Origin: Novosphingobium sp.
GTDB lineage: Bacteria; Pseudomonadota; Alphaproteobacteria; Sphingomonadales; Sphingomonadaceae
Direction: 5' to 3'
Assembly: GCF_019748365.1 (NCBI RefSeq)
Contig: NZ_JAIEPN010000068.1
Span: forward strand, 1-64,000
DNA length: 64,000 nt
The notes beneath the pieces are model-generated. The model was not told the DNA's origin. It saw nothing but the letters and a program-made list of their open reading frames with translations, and ran no database searches. Position numbers and translations under genes: made by a program. Shown here one piece after another: positions 62,185 through 64,000 of the stretch (its first letter is position 1; every line of letters begins with the position of its first letter).

Positions 62185-62855
62185 CAGCCTTGCGCCTCTG
62201 CGGCGATCAGGCGGGCAAGCGCGGCGGATTGGGCGGGGTCCTCGCCGGGTTCGCTGCGCAGCCAGAGCGCGCTGCCGCCAAGATCGGACTGGCGGATCAC
62301 GCGCTGCCCCTCGTCCTGCGGCACGGCGGCGTCGAGCCCGGCGACAAGTGCCGCGCTGAGGCGGTAGCCCGCGAGTTCAAGGCCCTTGTTGCGGCCCTGT
62401 TCGAGCAGATCCGCGCTGCTTTCCTCGCGCCCGGCTTCCTTGGCCGAGAGGACGCGGGCGCGTAGGAGCTGGCGCAGGATCGAGGCGCCTTTTTGCGGTT
62501 CGAGCACCCAGCCGGGCAGGCCGGTCGGAAACACCAGCGCGCCTCCGCGCACGGCAAGGACATGGGTCGCGCCAAAGTGCCGGGCGGCCGTGGCCATGGC
62601 ATCGCGCCAGCTGCCAAGGCTCTGCGCCGAGAAGACTTGGCCGCTTTCGTTGCAGCCGGGGAGATCGGGCAGCATCGAATCCACGCCGAGCCCGTCCAAT
62701 TGGCGCTGGGTTTCGACCAGCATGCGCCGCGTGCGGTTCATTTCCTCGAACAGCGGCGGCACGATCAGCAGGCGGACGGCGCGCGCGCGGTCGAACAGGA
62801 CGGCGTATTCATCCGCAATGCCGGAAGGACCGGGGCAAGGCCAGGTTGCCGGCAT
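62184..62855 (-). CDS. hydrolase 2, exosortase A system-associated
   Basis: A 223-residue alpha/beta-hydrolase-fold protein of the second exosortase-A-associated type. Recognisable parts are RLLIVPPLFEEMNRTRRMLV and SMLPDLPGCNESGQVFSAQS. At the nucleophile-elbow position the sequence reads VLAVRGGALVFP without a Ser or Cys, so catalysis may be lost or use other residues. The ATG at 62855 follows the acyl carrier protein stop by 10 bases; the frame is open further upstream, inside the acp gene. It is coupled to hydrolase 1 by TGATG. Confidence 0.83.
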   Translation of the reverse strand: MPATWPCPGPSGIADEYAVLFDRARAVRLLIVPPLFEEMNRTRRMLVETQRQLDGLGVDSMLPDLPGCNESGQVFSAQSLGSWRDAMATAARHFGATHVLAVRGGALVFPTGLPGWVLEPQKGASILRQLLRARVLSAKEAGREESSADLLEQGRNKGLELAGYRLSAALVAGLDAAVPQDEGQRVIRQSDLGGSALWLRSEPGEDPAQSAALARLIAAEAQG

Positions 62856-62865
62856 ACGCTTCGGC

Positions 62866-63135
62866 TCAGGCCTCGCCGCGCTTGCGGGCGATGAAGGCGA
62901 GGAGATCGCCATAAGTGCCGAGCATGTCGCCATCGACTTCGTCATCATCGATCACGATATCGAAGCGGTCCTCGATTTCGGTGAGCAGTCCGGCAACGGC
63001 CATCGAGTCGAGCTCGGGAAGCGCGCCGAACAGGCCGCTGTCTGCCGTCAGCGCGGCAGCGCGGGCGGCGCCAAGGCCGAGCACGTCGTTCAACAGGCTG
63101 CGCAGGTCGGTGTCGGTCTGGTCGGTCGAAGTCAC
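62866..63135 (-). CDS. acyl carrier protein (exosortase-associated)
   Basis: An 89-residue carrier protein. The phosphopantetheine attachment Ser is in ALPELDSMAVAGLLTEIEDR, the Asp-Ser-Met form of the DSL motif, followed by the acidic helix DIVIDDDEVDGDMLGTYG. Such acyl carrier proteins sit beside an acyl-CoA ligase and hydrolases in exosortase-A loci. Start is a GTG at 63135 with AAGG eight bases upstream. It lies 36 bases after the GNAT-like gene. Confidence 0.9.
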   Translation of the reverse strand: MTSTDQTDTDLRSLLNDVLGLGAARAAALTADSGLFGALPELDSMAVAGLLTEIEDRFDIVIDDDEVDGDMLGTYGDLLAFIARKRGEA

Positions 63136-63171
63136 GATTAAAGCCTTGTGATGAAAGGATTGGTGCGCGCC

Positions 63172-64000
63172 TTAACCAGCGGCCTGCGGGGAAACAAGCG
63201 CATCGCCGGCACGGGGGCGCAGCATGCGACGGGCTGCCAGGCGGGCGAGTGCTGGCCAGTGGCCGACGGCGGCGGGGCGATAGAACCGGAGCGCGTAGCG
63301 CGGGCGCTGCGCTTCCATCCAGTCCCGCTTGTAGGGATCGTCGCCGGTGCCGAAATCGACGGTGTGGACGTCGTCCTCGTCGATGACGTGGCGGAAAAGC
63401 GCGGCGGTGAGCAGGGTCCCTGGGGAATGGGCACGGTGGGCCTCATCGTGCGCAAGCTTGTGGATCCATGCGGTGCCGCCCTCGACCGTCCAGAACTGCG
63501 CGGCGACGGGCTGGCCATCGATCTCGGCGACCCCCATCCGCAGCGCGCCGGCGGCGCTTTCGGCCTTTGCAAAGGCACGCAGGAATGCGGGGTTTCCTTC
63601 CTGCGGCTTCCAGCTCTTCGCGTAGATCGCCTCGTAAGCGGCCCAATCGGCCTCGCCGAAAACCGTCTCGATACGCAGGGAAACCTTGCCGCGCGCGGTT
63701 TTGCGACGGACGGTTTCGCGCAATTGACCGGGGCGGGCGGCCCAGTATTCGGCGAAGCTGCGGCCCGCGAGCGAGAGGATGTGGTTGGTGTCGCAAGGTT
63801 CGGCCACGCCGATCCAGCCGGCGGCGCGGAACGCCTTGGCAAGCGATGCGGCTTCGGCTTCCGGCATGGGCGCGAGCTGGACAGCGCCGGTCGGGGCGAG
63901 GCTGCGGGCCAGCGCTTCGAGAAGCGTGGGGGCCTTTGCGGGATCACTTGCCAGCGGCCGCACGAAGAAGCTGTACCAGGTGCCGAGCGGGGCGGCGCCG
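63172..64000 (-). CDS. GNAT/FemAB-like N-acyltransferase, exosortase-associated (truncated by window end)
   Basis: The frame is open to the last base of the window, so the N-terminus is missing; an internal GTG at 63963 is unlikely to be the start because the upstream residues (PLGTWYSFFVRPLASDP) continue a plausible protein. About 276 residues are visible. The C-terminal part has the double-GNAT/FemAB-like core (GVAEIDGQPVAAQFWTVEGG; WIHKLAHDEAHRAHSPGTLL; VDFGTGDDPYKRDWM) found in acyltransferases of PEP-CTERM/exosortase loci and cellulose-related CelD proteins. It heads the operon acp, hydrolase 2, hydrolase 1 as seen here, and other exosortase genes should lie just beyond. Confidence 0.85.
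   Translation of the reverse strand, partial: GAAPLGTWYSFFVRPLASDPAKAPTLLEALARSLAPTGAVQLAPMPEAEAASLAKAFRAAGWIGVAEPCDTNHILSLAGRSFAEYWAARPGQLRETVRRKTARGKVSLRIETVFGEADWAAYEAIYAKSWKPQEGNPAFLRAFAKAESAAGALRMGVAEIDGQPVAAQFWTVEGGTAWIHKLAHDEAHRAHSPGTLLTAALFRHVIDEDDVHTVDFGTGDDPYKRDWMEAQRPRYALRFYRPAAVGHWPALARLAARRMLRPRAGDALVSPQAAG

Overview
The window is about 64 kb of G+C-rich, densely coding DNA from an alphaproteobacterium, most likely a member of the Sphingomonadales (Novosphingobium/Sphingomonas-like). The evidence is a cckA cell-cycle kinase gene translationally coupled behind smpB and a DUF2062 gene, an alphaproteobacterial LexA box (GTTC-N7-GTTC) in front of recA, exosortase-A accessory genes, a molybdenum hydroxylase of the IorAB type, and palindromic intergenic repeats of a kind common in sphingomonads. 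The genus is inference. I found no rRNA, tRNA, CRISPR array, complete insertion sequence or prophage.

Layout. 1-3.6 kb: the tail of a DUF3422 protein, an acyl-CoA dehydrogenase, a secreted CHRD protein, a ModE-type DNA-binding protein and the rRNA methylase RlmJ. 3.8-9.6 kb: a complete tripartite RND efflux operon (lipoprotein adaptor, inner-membrane pump, NodT-type outer-membrane lipoprotein) with no local regulator. 9.6-17.7 kb, minus strand: a seven-gene operon for quinohemoprotein amine dehydrogenase (qhpA-D-C-B-G-F-E) containing the three subunits and four maturation proteins. Every residue expected to form the thioether cross-links and the CTQ cofactor is present in the gamma subunit. 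17.9-20.5 kb: iorA/iorB-like molybdenum hydroxylase genes on the same strand. 20.8-22.3 kb: a soluble PAS chemoreceptor ending in a CheR-tether-like pentapeptide.

22.26-24.01 kb is the only long stretch without a credible gene. It is rich in DNA structure: a 36-bp inverted repeat pair, a 28-bp perfect palindrome, several strong hairpins, and a hairpin whose two arms each carry a DnaA-box-like sequence. I regard it as the least explained part of the window.

24-38 kb is mostly housekeeping: argG, cfa, a glycine-zipper protein, an orphan phage-tail-like protein, rlmN, a four-gene overlapping mini-operon (histidine phosphatase, DUF4169, 67-aa protein, IalB-like), a 6-oxocamphor-hydrolase-like crotonase, TspO, GreB, a soluble lytic transglycosylase, dapA and a CsgG/SH3 protein. 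37.8-42.2 kb: an aldehyde dehydrogenase, a four-repeat membrane protein, a 3-hydroxybutyrate dehydrogenase and a patatin-like lipase. 42.4-46 kb: smpB-DUF2062-cckA. 46-51 kb: a periplasmic metallo-hydrolase, a GH38-like glycosidase and recA. 51-61.4 kb: a glutathione transferase, a methyltransferase, alaS, a KefB-type antiporter, an S9 peptidase, glutaminase and trxB. 61.4-64 kb, minus strand: an exosortase-A accessory operon (GNAT, acyl carrier protein, hydrolase 2, hydrolase 1) whose first gene runs off the window.

The genes suggest a heterotroph that handles amines (qhp), N-heterocycles or aldehydes (iorAB, ALDH), fatty acids and hydroxybutyrate. It probably exports a polymer or PEP-CTERM proteins through an exosortase system. 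I did not find a convincing new defence or mobile system. The best candidates for undescribed biology are the structured non-coding region at 22.3-24.0 kb, the four-repeat membrane protein and the orphan phage-tail-like protein.
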